Shown one piece after another: positions 7,667 to 15,700 of a stretch of 15,890 bases of DNA. Position numbers and translations under genes: made by a program. The notes beneath the pieces are model-generated. The model saw nothing but the letters and a program-made list of their open reading frames with translations, did no database searches and had not been told where the DNA came from. Source of the DNA: JBAZCO01 sp041654915 (GTDB lineage Bacteria > Bacillota > Clostridia > Christensenellales > DTU072). The stretch covers positions 1 through 15,890 of the forward strand of contig JBAZCO010000031.1 of the NCBI GenBank assembly GCA_041654915.1, read 5' to 3'. The stretch's first letter is position 1. Each line of letters begins with the position of its first letter.

Positions 7667-8935
7667 ATGGGAATGACAATGACAGCAAAAATTCTTGCCG
7701 CTCACGCAGGTAAGGAATATGTGAAAAAAGGCGAGCTAATTATGGCTAAATTAGACCTTGTATTGGGCAATGATGTTACTTCGCCGGTAGCGATAAACGA
7801 GTATTGCAAGGCGGGTTGCCAAGAGGTGTTTGACCGCAACAAGATTGCCTTGGTTATGGACCACTTTACCCCAAACAAGGACATAAAGGCAGCAGAGCAA
7901 ACCAAAAAGGTGCGGGATTGGGCGGACGAAAAAGGCATAACCCACTTTTATGATGTGGGCGAAATGGGAGTGGAACACGCACTGCTCCCTGAAAAAGGCT
8001 TGGTGGTGTCGGGCGACTTAGTTATAGGCGCAGACAGCCATACCTGTACATACGGTGCGCTTGGCGCTTTCTCTACGGGAGTAGGCTCAACAGATATGGC
8101 GGCGGGTATGGCATACGGCAAAGCGTGGTTTAAAGTGCCGGGAGCAATCAAGTTTAATCTTTTAGGCAAACTTTCCCCCAATGTTTCGGGCAAGGATGTT
8201 ATCCTTCACATAATTGGCAATATCGGCGTGGACGGAGCGCTGTATAAATCTATGGAGTTTTCGGGCGACGGGGTGAAAAACCTTACGATAGACGACAGAT
8301 TTACCATATGCAATATGGCAATCGAGGCGGGCGCAAAAAACGGCATATTCCCTGTTGACGATGTGACGCTAGAATATGTAAAGGCGCATAGCACAAGGCT
8401 ACCCACCATATATGAGGCGGATGCCGATGCGGAATATGACGAGATTTATCATATTGATTTATCCAAAATTGAGGCAACCGTTGCTTTCCCTCACTTGCCG
8501 TCCAACACAAGGACATTCAAGGACATTGGCGACATAAAGATTGACCAAGTTGTCATAGGCTCTTGCACAAACGGCAGATATTCGGACTTTGAGGCGGCGG
8601 CGGCGATTCTAAAGGGCAGAAAGGTAAACAACCGTGTACGCACACTAATCATCCCCACTACGCAAAAAATATATTTGGAGATGATAGAGAGCGGGTTAAC
8701 CAAACTCTTTATTGAGGCGGGTGCGGCGGTTTCCACCCCCACTTGCGGACCTTGCCTTGGCGGGCATATGGGCATTCTTGCCAAAGGTGAGAGGTGCGTT
8801 GCCACAACCAACCGTAACTTTGTAGGCAGAATGGGGCATCCCGAGAGCGAAGTTTATCTTGCAAGCCCTGCCGTGGCGGCGGCATCCGCTGTTACGGGCA
8901 GAATCACTCATCCGTCAGAATTGGAGGATAAATAA
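7667..8935 (+). CDS. leuC: 3-isopropylmalate/(R)-methylmalate dehydratase large subunit
   Basis: Large subunit of the aconitase-family isomerase that moves the hydroxyl of 2-isopropylmalate to give 3-isopropylmalate, and in organisms with CimA also converts citramalate to 3-methylmalate. At 422 residues it is the shorter LeuC subtype found with a separate small LeuD, common in Clostridia, thermophiles and archaea. The 4Fe-4S ligands are Cys300 (GSCTNGRYSDF), Cys360 and Cys363 (TPTCGPCLGGHMG). Substrate and cofactor stretches GADSHTCTYGALGAFSTGVGS are also seen. The ATG at 7667 is preferred over in-frame ATGs at 7673 and 7679 because GAGAGG (7653-7658) has an 8-base spacer to it. Only three bases separate it from cimA. 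Confidence 0.97.
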   Translation: MGMTMTAKILAAHAGKEYVKKGELIMAKLDLVLGNDVTSPVAINEYCKAGCQEVFDRNKIALVMDHFTPNKDIKAAEQTKKVRDWADEKGITHFYDVGEMGVEHALLPEKGLVVSGDLVIGADSHTCTYGALGAFSTGVGSTDMAAGMAYGKAWFKVPGAIKFNLLGKLSPNVSGKDVILHIIGNIGVDGALYKSMEFSGDGVKNLTIDDRFTICNMAIEAGAKNGIFPVDDVTLEYVKAHSTRLPTIYEADADAEYDEIYHIDLSKIEATVAFPHLPSNTRTFKDIGDIKIDQVVIGSCTNGRYSDFEAAAAILKGRKVNNRVRTLIIPTTQKIYLEMIESGLTKLFIEAGAAVSTPTCGPCLGGHMGILAKGERCVATTNRNFVGRMGHPESEVYLASPAVAAASAVTGRITHPSELEDK

Positions 8936-9415
8936 ATGAAAATAACAGGAAATGTAATCAAATACGGCAACAATGTGGATACCGATGTAATAATACCGGC
9001 AAGGTATCTCAACACTTCCGACCCCAAAGAGCTTGCCGCTCACTGTATGGAGGACTTGGATAAAACTTTTGTAACCCGTGTTAAGGCGGGCGACATTATG
9101 GTTGCAGGCACAAACTTTGGTTGCGGCTCATCCCGTGAGCATGCTCCCATAGCAATAAAGGCAAGCGGCATAGCTTGCGTGGTGGCAAAAAGTTTTGCCC
9201 GCATATTCTACCGCAATTCGGTAAACACGGGGCTTGCGATTGTGGAGTATGACGGTGACATAGACGAGGGCGACACCGTAGAAGTGGACTTTGGCAAGGG
9301 AATAATAAAAAATCTTACCAAAAATACCGTTGGCGACTTCCCCCCGTTTCCCCCATTCTTACAAAATATTATTGAAAAGGGCGGACTGCTCAACTCTTTA
9401 AAGGAGGATAACTAA
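8936..9415 (+). CDS. leuD: 3-isopropylmalate/(R)-methylmalate dehydratase small subunit
   Basis: Small swivelling subunit that completes the active site of LeuC. The 159 residues are typical of the short LeuD subtype. Seen: NVDTDVIIPARYL (13-25), whose loop helps set substrate choice, GTNFGCGSSREHAP with the conserved GCGSSREH at 62-69, and KSFARIFYRNSVNTGL. The ATG abuts the leuC TAA with no gap, and its ribosome binding site GGAGG lies inside the end of leuC (8923-8927), so the two subunits are translated in tight coupling. The paired organisation matches the need for equal amounts of LeuC and LeuD. Confidence 0.97.
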   Translation: MKITGNVIKYGNNVDTDVIIPARYLNTSDPKELAAHCMEDLDKTFVTRVKAGDIMVAGTNFGCGSSREHAPIAIKASGIACVVAKSFARIFYRNSVNTGLAIVEYDGDIDEGDTVEVDFGKGIIKNLTKNTVGDFPPFPPFLQNIIEKGGLLNSLKEDN

Positions 9416-10485
9416 TGGAATATAAGATAGCTGTTATAGAGGGTGACGGCATAGGTCCAGAGATAACCGCCTCGGCAATATCCGTTCTTGATGCGGTTGG
9501 CAAAAAGTTTAATAAGACTTTTGTTTATGATTATGTAGTAGCGGGGGGAGCATCGATAGATAAATGGGGCATACCGCTAACAGATGCTGCTTTGGAGCAA
9601 TGCAAAAACAGCGACAGCGTACTCCTTGGCGCAGTGGGCGGGCATAAATGGGATACCTTAGAGGGCAGTTTGCGACCCGAAAGGGCGCTTTTGGGGATAA
9701 GAAAGGGCTTGGGGTTGTTTGCAAACATCCGCCCTGCCAAACTAAATCCCGTGCTAAAAGATGCTTGCCCTTTAAGAGAGGAAGTTGCCGCAAAGGGCTT
9801 TGATATGGTGATTGTAAGAGAGCTTACGGGCGGCATATATTATGGCGAGCGTGGCAGGCGTGAGGGCGCATATGGCAAAGAAGCCTACGACACAGAGTGT
9901 TACAGCGAATACGAGGTGGAGAGGATAGCCAAAGTAGCGTTTGAACTTGCAATCAAGCGGAGTAAGCGCCTTGCCAGCATAGATAAGGCAAATGTGCTTG
10001 AAAGTTCTAGGCTGTGGCGGGAGGTTATTCACCGTGTTGCAAAAGACTACCCCGAAGTAGAAGTTATAGATGTTTTGGTAGACAATGCGGCTATGCAGCT
10101 AATTCGCAACCCTCTGCAATTTGATGTGATAGTCACTTCCAATATGTTTGGCGACATCTTGTCGGACGAGGCGTCACAGCTCACAGGCTCAATAGGCTTA
10201 CTTCCTTCGGCATCTCTTGGGGAAACAAAGTGCGGTATGTACGAACCCATACACGGCTCTGCCCCCGATATTGCGGGCAAAGATATGGCAAACCCCATTG
10301 CCACAATCATATCGGCTGCAATGATGCTACTGCTTTCTTTTAATTTAGAGGAGGAGGCAGCCGCAATAGAAAATGCTGTGGATGCCGCCCTAAAGGCAGG
10401 ATACCGCACAAGGGATATTTTAGACAACGGCACTAGCCCCTTGGGTTGCAAAGAAATGACGGCTAAAATTATCTCATTCCTATAA
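9415..10485 (+). CDS. leuB: 3-isopropylmalate dehydrogenase
   Basis: NAD-dependent oxidative decarboxylase that turns 3-isopropylmalate into 2-oxoisocaproate, the last oxo acid before leucine. With CimA present, the same enzyme may oxidise 3-methylmalate to 2-oxobutyrate. The 356 residues match the family. Seen: IEGDGIGPE (8-16), GAVGGHKWD, the substrate-binding LRPERALLGIRKGLGLFANIRP region with its arginines (about 85-106), VRELTGGIYYGERGRREG, metal-binding FGDILSDEASQ with Asp247 and Asp251, and the cofactor motif HGSAPDIAGKDMANP from about 280. Its ATG shares one base with the leuD stop (TAATG at 9413-9417), and AAGGAGG is at 9401-9407. It is the last gene of the operon. Confidence 0.98.
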   Translation: MEYKIAVIEGDGIGPEITASAISVLDAVGKKFNKTFVYDYVVAGGASIDKWGIPLTDAALEQCKNSDSVLLGAVGGHKWDTLEGSLRPERALLGIRKGLGLFANIRPAKLNPVLKDACPLREEVAAKGFDMVIVRELTGGIYYGERGRREGAYGKEAYDTECYSEYEVERIAKVAFELAIKRSKRLASIDKANVLESSRLWREVIHRVAKDYPEVEVIDVLVDNAAMQLIRNPLQFDVIVTSNMFGDILSDEASQLTGSIGLLPSASLGETKCGMYEPIHGSAPDIAGKDMANPIATIISAAMMLLLSFNLEEEAAAIENAVDAALKAGYRTRDILDNGTSPLGCKEMTAKIISFL

Positions 10486-10488
10486 TCC

Positions 10489-10500
10489 TATAATATTATA
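10489..10500. other. 12-bp AT palindrome after leuB
   Basis: TATAATATTATA is a perfect palindrome four bases after the leuB stop codon, just before the terminator. It is pure A/T and could be chance; it could also act as a weak upstream stem of the terminator region. Confidence 0.25.
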
Positions 10501-10532
10501 TAAGGATACAATATATTTAATACACCAACCTT

Positions 10533-10570
10533 AAAAACCCCGATTATCTACCAAAGATATCGGGTTTTTT
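10533..10570 (+). terminator. Rho-independent terminator of the ilv-leu-cimA operon
   Basis: AAAAACCC (10533-10540) pairs with GGGTTTTT, and the stem continues inward through GAT/ATC and ATCT/AGAT with one-base bulges on the 5' arm. The loop is about five bases and the 3' arm ends in TTTTTT at 10565-10570. It lies 48 bases after the leuB stop. The A run on the 5' side makes it potentially bidirectional. Confidence 0.85.
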
Positions 10571-10729
10571 GGTTAAAACAGGTGTTTATGGCTAAAAGTT
10601 TCAAGCTTTTTTACTTAAAGCAAAACACAAAAAACTGCTACCGCATACGCTTTTCCAAAATTCACCAAATGTTCAGCTTATCCACCTTTTTTTATCATAT
10701 ATAGGTAGTATTATGTATGTGTAAAGGGC
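10571..10729. other. AT-rich non-coding stretch
   Basis: First part of the 536-base gap between leuB and the CBS gene. A 38-codon reading frame (10588-10704, +) begins right after the terminator but has no good ribosome binding site and a low-complexity product, so it is not called. A single DnaA-box-like TTATCCACC is at 10678-10686. TTACTTAAAG at 10611-10620 recurs at 10782-10791 in the inverted repeat. No gene is supported. Confidence 0.5.
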
Positions 10730-10773
10730 TTTAGCAACAAGTTTCCCTCCCCCTCTAAAAACAAGTTGCTAAA
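10730..10773. other. Inverted repeat with internal direct repeats
   Basis: TTTAGCAAC (10730-10738) and GTTGCTAAA (10765-10773) form a perfect 9-bp stem. Within it, AACAAGTT occurs twice (10736-10743 and 10760-10767) around a pyrimidine tract rich in C. On the minus strand the loop reads as a G-rich purine tract including GGGGGAGGG. No U tract follows on either strand. It may be an RNA hairpin or a protein binding site; function unknown. Confidence 0.5.
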
Positions 10774-10780
10774 TAACCCG

Positions 10781-10897
10781 CTTACTTAAAGCTTCACGGA
10801 ATCTTAAAAAAATATTCTCCGCAAGCTACGAGTAATAATTAAATACTCATACCATTCTCCCATAACCCTCCTCCTTAAAAAGTGAAGCTTTTGTAAG
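10781..10897. repeat. Imperfect 16/17-bp inverted repeat enclosing a micro-ORF
   Basis: The arm at 10781-10797 (CTTACTTAAAGCTTCAC) and the arm at 10882-10897 (GTGAAGCTTTTGTAAG) are inverted copies: a perfect 10-bp AAAGCTTCAC/GTGAAGCTTT stem plus an outer CTTAC/GTAAG stem with a small internal loop. Inside lie two smaller hairpins: CGGAAT with ATTCTCCG (10797-10821, two-base bulge) and GAGTA with TACTC (10830-10848). The whole could fold as a multi-branched RNA on either strand. It could also be a small mobile element of the MITE type, but no flanking target duplication is visible. Confidence 0.55.
10804..10863 (-). CDS. Possible 19-residue small peptide
   Basis: A minus-strand ATG at 10863 is preceded by AAGGAGG with a 6-base spacer, as good as any ribosome binding site in the window. 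The product would be MGEWYEYLIITRSLRRIFF, a short aromatic, hydrophobic and basic peptide. The frame ends with TAA at 10804-10806. It lies wholly within the loop of the inverted repeat at 10781-10897. No clear promoter was found just upstream, and a hairpin (10905-10936) stands between it and the CBS gene, so expression is uncertain. I do not recognise the peptide. It could be a leader peptide, a signalling or toxin-like peptide, or a chance frame next to a purine tract. Confidence 0.35.
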   Translation of the reverse strand: MGEWYEYLIITRSLRRIFF

Positions 10898-10904
10898 CCA
10901 AACT

Positions 10905-10936
10905 ACAAGAGAGCCGGCAGTGACCGGCTCTCTTGT
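10905..10936. terminator. GC-rich perfect hairpin, likely bidirectional terminator
   Basis: ACAAGAGAGCCGG (10905-10917) pairs perfectly with CCGGCTCTCTTGT (10924-10936) around CAGTGA. It lies about 170 bases after the CBS gene stop, between convergent units. The tails are only moderately T-rich: TAATTTGTGG on +, and AGTTTGGC on -. Most likely it ends the minus-strand transcript of the CBS gene, but the poor U tract leaves room for another role. Confidence 0.6.
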
Positions 10937-10995
10937 TAATTTGTGGCTTTCTATTGACCCTTGACGGTTTATTACATTTTTCTCAAAATATAGGT

Positions 10996-11105
10996 GAAAC
11001 TGTGTAATCAATTCTCCTTTTCCACTCTCGGGGAAACTGTGTAATCAATTCTCCTTTCCCACTCTCGGGGAAACTGTGTAATCAATTCTCCTTTCCCACT
11101 CTCGG
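10996..11105. repeat. Three tandem copies of a 37-bp unit
   Basis: Copies start at 10996, 11033 and 11070, head to tail with no spacer. Copy 1 differs from copies 2 and 3 by a single T/C change at 11021, and copy 3 differs only at its last base. Each unit begins GAAACTGTGTAATCAATTC and ends CACTCTCGGG. On the minus strand every unit carries an AAAGGAG tract. The array starts two bases after the CBS gene stop. The 37-base period is not a multiple of three, which argues against a coding repeat. Confidence 0.95.
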
Positions 11106-11106
11106 T

Positions 11107-11814
11107 TTATGCCATTTTATCCCCCGCCCCTATCACATTCCACGGGGTGAGTATGCCAAGCAACGGCTCGGAGGGTTTTCCATTCTCGGTTAGCAAAATC
11201 ATACCAATCCTCTTAAAGTCACCAAATATATTGCCAAATGCCTCCTCTGCCTCGTCCACAGGCGCATCTTTTTTCATAAAAACAAATGTTTCGTGTAAGT
11301 GGCTGTCAAACCGCAAAAACTCCTTTAGGTCGGCAAATGTTGTGCTTTCCGATATTTCCATTATCCCGTCTTTTAACATATATGCAAATATTGTGCCGTC
11401 GGTAAACATTCCTATTACCCGCCTGTTCTCCACAATCGGCAGGTGGCGGTATCCCTTTTCCCGCATATCACGCATAGCGTACAACACACCGTCATTAAGA
11501 GAGGCAGTATGCACCTTTTTTACCGCTATATCGTGGCAACTTATTGGGTGGGTAAGGATGTCGCCAATATATGCGATAAACTCTATTAGCTTGTCGCTTG
11601 GCTCAACAATAAATTCTCCCTCATATTTTGGGTTATCGTGAAACAATAAATTTCTCACCCGCCTTATATGGTGCAGTCCCTCCGCATAGCGTTGGAAACC
11701 TTTCCTCTGGGCAAGATAAGCTATTGCGCTTTCGTGGTCGTCAAGCCCAAACTTTATGCTAACCAATTGCTCTAGCCGCCTATAACTTTCGGTAAATATC
11801 GATACTTTATTCAT
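11107..11814 (-). CDS. Tandem CBS-domain protein with N-terminal HEPN-like helical segment
   Basis: A 235-residue soluble protein with no signal peptide or membrane segment. Residues about 85-147 and 155-230 look like two CBS domains, which pair as a Bateman module and in many families bind adenine nucleotides such as AMP, ATP or c-di-AMP; the first shows HLPIVENRRVIGMFTDG and the second GMILLTENG with LLGILTPWNVI. Residues 1-80 are predicted helical and contain RRVRNLLFH, where Arg54-Asn55 and His59 fit the R-N-x-x-x-H motif of HEPN nucleases. The HEPN call is an inference from the motif. The ATG at 11814 is preferred to an in-frame GTG at 11826 because GGTGGGG lies 6-8 bases upstream of it, while the GTG has no spaced ribosome binding site. 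Function unknown; probably an energy or second-messenger sensor. Confidence 0.85.
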   Translation of the reverse strand: MNKVSIFTESYRRLEQLVSIKFGLDDHESAIAYLAQRKGFQRYAEGLHHIRRVRNLLFHDNPKYEGEFIVEPSDKLIEFIAYIGDILTHPISCHDIAVKKVHTASLNDGVLYAMRDMREKGYRHLPIVENRRVIGMFTDGTIFAYMLKDGIMEISESTTFADLKEFLRFDSHLHETFVFMKKDAPVDEAEEAFGNIFGDFKRIGMILLTENGKPSEPLLGILTPWNVIGAGDKMA

Positions 11815-11881
11815 TTTTTGCCCCACCCTTTCAAATTCGTTTAAAGTTTTAATTACTTGGCGGTATTTCTTTAACCCTTAT

Positions 11882-11910
11882 ATTATACTACTTTTTTGGG
11901 TTTTTGTTAT
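11882..11910 (-). promoter_or_regulatory. Candidate sigma-A-type promoter of the CBS gene
   Basis: On the minus strand, ATAACA (11905-11910, four of six matches to TTGACA) is followed after 17 bases by a perfect TATAAT (11882-11887). It lies about 70 bases upstream of the CBS gene start and overlaps the stop codon of the upstream membrane protein gene, so the CBS gene can be transcribed on its own. Confidence 0.55.
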
Positions 11911-12686
11911 AATAAGTTTACTTTTTTATAAGCGGCAACAAAGCTAATTGGGGCAATAACTGCCGCTGCTATAAGCATAAACAACCCTCCGCCCGCACTC
12001 AAAAAGGAAGAGCCGCCAAGAAAGAATAAAGCTACCTCTCCCGCACCTGCACTATTCCAAAGCACTCCCGACAAAACAATAACAATAACACAAAGAAATT
12101 GCAATACAAACAACACCCAAAGGGGCGGCACACGGCTAACGCATCCGTTTGCATCTGGTTTTTTAAGCAAGGCAACAACGACAAAAATAATAAGAAACGC
12201 CGAATTCAATGCGGCAAATGCAATCATTAGCGGGAGAAAATAAAAAGATATTGCGGTTAACGGGTGAGTATTTTCCACATATTTAAGGCAATCACTATAA
12301 AATTGAGATGAGTACTTTGTGCCAAAAAACTTATTTAATCCTCCCAGCAGTGGGTCGGAAACTGTGATTAATGCTCCATTTGATTTGGTAAATAGTGAAA
12401 GGTTTTCAACTAGCACACCGTCCAATGCAAAGACCAAAAGTGAAAGTATAGCAGACAGCAACACAACGAGCAAAAATATCCGCCTTCTGCGGTAGGTCTT
12501 AGAAAAGGACTGCAAAATCACGGCGGCGGTTTTAGGCTGTTCATTCAAAGGTTGCCGCCTTTTATTTATTAAGCGTTGCGCCTCTATAAACTCTGTTGTG
12601 TAGGGTGATGTGGCAAGCTCAATTTGCCCCAAACCTCTCGCAAAAAATTGCTGCCTTTTTGCTTGTATGTTGTGGTGCTTATTCAT
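11907..12686 (-). CDS. Integral membrane protein of unknown function
   Basis: A 259-residue protein I do not recognise. Residues 1-69 are hydrophilic and basic and end in RRRR, suggesting a cytoplasmic N-terminus. Likely membrane segments are at about 70-92, 145-174, 188-210 and 218-252, the last long and glycine-rich and perhaps two helices. A 50-residue polar stretch between the first and second segments (about 93-142) would be outside the cell if the basic N-terminus is inside. The ATG at 12686 is chosen over an in-frame TTG at 12707 because AAGGA lies 9 bases upstream of it and the TTG has no ribosome binding site. It begins 36 bases after the stop of the repeat-rich surface protein on the same strand, so the two are probably co-transcribed. 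Transporter, exporter or anchor roles cannot be told apart. Confidence 0.8.
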   Translation of the reverse strand: MNKHHNIQAKRQQFFARGLGQIELATSPYTTEFIEAQRLINKRRQPLNEQPKTAAVILQSFSKTYRRRRIFLLVVLLSAILSLLVFALDGVLVENLSLFTKSNGALITVSDPLLGGLNKFFGTKYSSQFYSDCLKYVENTHPLTAISFYFLPLMIAFAALNSAFLIIFVVVALLKKPDANGCVSRVPPLWVLFVLQFLCVIVIVLSGVLWNSAGAGEVALFFLGGSSFLSAGGGLFMLIAAAVIAPISFVAAYKKVNLL

Positions 12687-12722
12687 ATTCGTTTTTCCTT
12701 GATACAATAGTTTAATGGTTAT

Positions 12723-15700
12723 CTACTCAACATTTATAGAAATTAATATTTGACTATCAAAAGTTTCTCCCGTTTCCGTACCAGTGAGAGGCGCATTCAT
12801 ATACGCCGTACCCCGTGAATTCCTAAACCGCAAGCTGTATGTCCCCAATAAAAATATTGTTTGATAATGAAAACTTAATATTAACACATTGCCCGTTTGC
12901 TCAAGGGAAAAGTCACTTATGTTTAAGAGGTCAGATGTCAAAATGGCAAAACTATAATTTGTACCCAAGATAAAGTTTTCGCTCATTGTTATAGTAATAA
13001 AGGTAAGACTTGCCCCCGCACTTATAGTTAACACACCGTCTGCATAGCTTTGGCTCTTGTGGCTATTGGAAATCCCTGCATTAATATCTGTAACACTAAA
13101 CGGCAAAGGGTCTTGCCTAAGTACATTAAGAGATACAAGCGCTCTGGTTTTTAAGTTAAGCATTCCTGTTTTATCTGTAAGCGGGAAAATTGGCGCTTCT
13201 TCGCCGCTTGGTGTATAGCCAACAAACAAATATTCCCCTTGTAAAGCCGTATATTGCGCTGTAAAAGTTGCAGTATTTTCACTAATGGTCAATGCAAAAC
13301 CGCCGCCTTCCTCAAAACCAAACATACCCTCGGGGTATACGGCGGCTATGTCTTTATTAAAAGTTGCCACAATCTTAACAATAACCTGCCCGTCTTGAAC
13401 AGTGAGAGCGCCGCCTTGATAATCAACTGCTTGCAAGTCCAGAGTTTCTGCCTCCACCCCAATAAGATATAGCTCGGCAAAGGTCAAGGTGTCTTTTACC
13501 TCAATCGTGAAAGTGGATACGCAAGACGCCTCACTCCACTTTATATCAAAATAAAACTCCCGTCCAATGCGCTCGCTATTGACATTAAGATAGACTAGTA
13601 AACTGTAAGGATTATCGGAGTTTGTGACAAATATCAAGTTATCATCCCCGCCTACCTCTGCTTGCAAAACAGGCATACCCGTGGGGAACTCTACTTCGGC
13701 GGCAAGCCAATATCCCGCATTATCCAAAAGCATACTAACATCGACTTCGCCGCTAAAGGCAAGGGAATAATCATTTGTTTTTTGCACTGTCAAACAGTCG
13801 CCGCCCGTGTTTGCCGTATCTTGCCCGATTGCCGCCCATCGTGCATAAAGAGTATAACTTTCACCACAGCCCATTGTGTAGTGAGCGCATTGGGCATATG
13901 CGATATTGCCTTGAGGCAATTCCGCCCAACCTGCAAATATATATCCGTCTTTAATAAACCCATTGGCATTTAGACTTGCCCCCTCTCCCGTGCATAGCAT
14001 TTGTGAGGGAGTAAGCCCATCTGTATTGCCGTTACCGTCAAAGACCAAGAGGTTTGTATTGGGAGCAAATACCGCAGTTATAGTTGCGCTTTGGATAACC
14101 GAGGGAAAGACATATATGCCCTGCTCGCCTTGTCCGACAGCGGCGGGAATGGTAGCGCCGTCAACTACAAAGGATACGACGCTGTATCCCGCATTGGGGA
14201 TAGAGGTGATTGTCTTTGATGCGCCGTAAATAATATCCTTTTGATTTTCGTTTTCGGGGGTTATTCTGCCCCATTCGCTTTGCGTCACGCTTATCCTGTT
14301 TGGCAATATCTCCAAACTTGCAGGCTCTGCAAAAATTTCGTAATCGGGATGTTCAAGTGTTGAGTAAATTTGATAATTCCCCACACTCTCCCCAACCTCT
14401 CTTTTGAGGTTTCCATAAAGCTCATCATCCAATAGTAAACCTTCCATATTATAGGTAAATATTGGGTCTGGCTGTCCATACACTTTGGTTTGGGGAGCTA
14501 TACTCAAAGTTAGCAAACGAGGTGCAACAAAAAGAGTGCCTGCTGTATAGCGGAAAGTATAATTATCCGCCGCTCCGCCAAACGGTGTAAGCGTATGTTC
14601 TCCCGCTCCTAACCGTCCTGTGCTAATTGAGGGCAAGCTATCTAAGACAGCCGCTGTTTCTCCCTCCACAAATCCCGATATATTTATTGTAAGACAAGGA
14701 ATATCCCCATAAACTATATTTTCCCCCTCATAGATTACCACAAGTTCCGCCGGCAATACCGTAGCCGCAAATATCACACTGCCGCTTTTGTAGTTTCTTG
14801 AACTTTCCGCATTGATTGTTATTTGATGTTCACCTGCCGTAGTAAATGAGTTATTAAGGTATGTTACCCTGCCGCCGCCTAGCGCCTCCGCTCCCGATAT
14901 ACTGTGAGGAGAGCCGTTGTAGCTATACAAGGTGGGTATGTTTTGGGTGTCTATCACCGCATCAGCGGGGACAATGGTTAGTGCGCCTCCAACAAATGTC
15001 ACTGCATAGTTTTTAGCATTGGGTACAAAAAGAGTGCCTAGCGTAATAGCATAACTGCCCGTATCCTCACCTTGTATTCTCTCCAACTCACCTAGCAAGC
15101 TTTCACCAAACGGCAAAACTTCTTCGTCCTCAAGTTCTGTTTTGCTAATTCCGCCCTCAAGTATGTATGTAAAAAGCGGGTCGGGTGCGTCATATACTTT
15201 TGTAGCATTCTCCGCTGTTATCGTCAAGGCTCGGGCGGTGATTACCATAAAATTTGGCACAATGACAACATTATAATCGGGGTTGGTAAAAACAGCGCTT
15301 ATCTCATAGGACCCAACGCTCTCGCCCGCCTCCCTTGTTAAAACAGCATTTAGATTATCGCCCTCTAACAAGCCTTGGGTTTTGCAAGTTAGTTCTGGGT
15401 CACTTTCACCATAGACCTTGCTAGCCGAATTTATATATACTTTTGCCCCTCTCTGCTGAATATTGGCAGGGATATCAATGTGATTATTGCCTAACTCGTA
15501 GTTTGGGTTGGACACGCTAAGCCCCTTTACCATAACTTTGTTTGCCTCATCCGCTCTCGGGCTATTGTAAACGGCGGTTTGCCAACTAAGTCCAATGTCA
15601 TCATTATTTATCTTGTTGCTAATTGCAAAATTAGCGTCGGAAATATCGGCAGATGTTCCGCCGTCATACGGACGGCTAAAGGACATACCCGCCTCTATAT

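Noticed and set aside
10678..10686. DnaA box / replication origin
   Set aside because: A single 8-of-9 match (TTATCCACC) without further boxes, dnaA or dnaN nearby is expected by chance in an AT-rich gap.
10588..10704. 38-codon plus-strand frame after the operon terminator
   Set aside because: It has only a weak AGG before the ATG, starts inside the post-terminator region, and the product has no recognisable character.
10781..10897. Insertion sequence or MITE
   Set aside because: The terminal inverted repeats fit the general form, but no target-site duplication is seen and no transposase or second copy is in the window; kept only as an alternative explanation.
10996..11105. CRISPR array
   Set aside because: The 37-base unit length is CRISPR-like, but copies are directly adjacent with no spacers and no cas genes are present.
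11147..11641. Plus-strand frame of 164 codons within the CBS gene
   Set aside because: The minus-strand frame shows clear CBS motifs; the plus product is serine/isoleucine-rich without recognisable domains.
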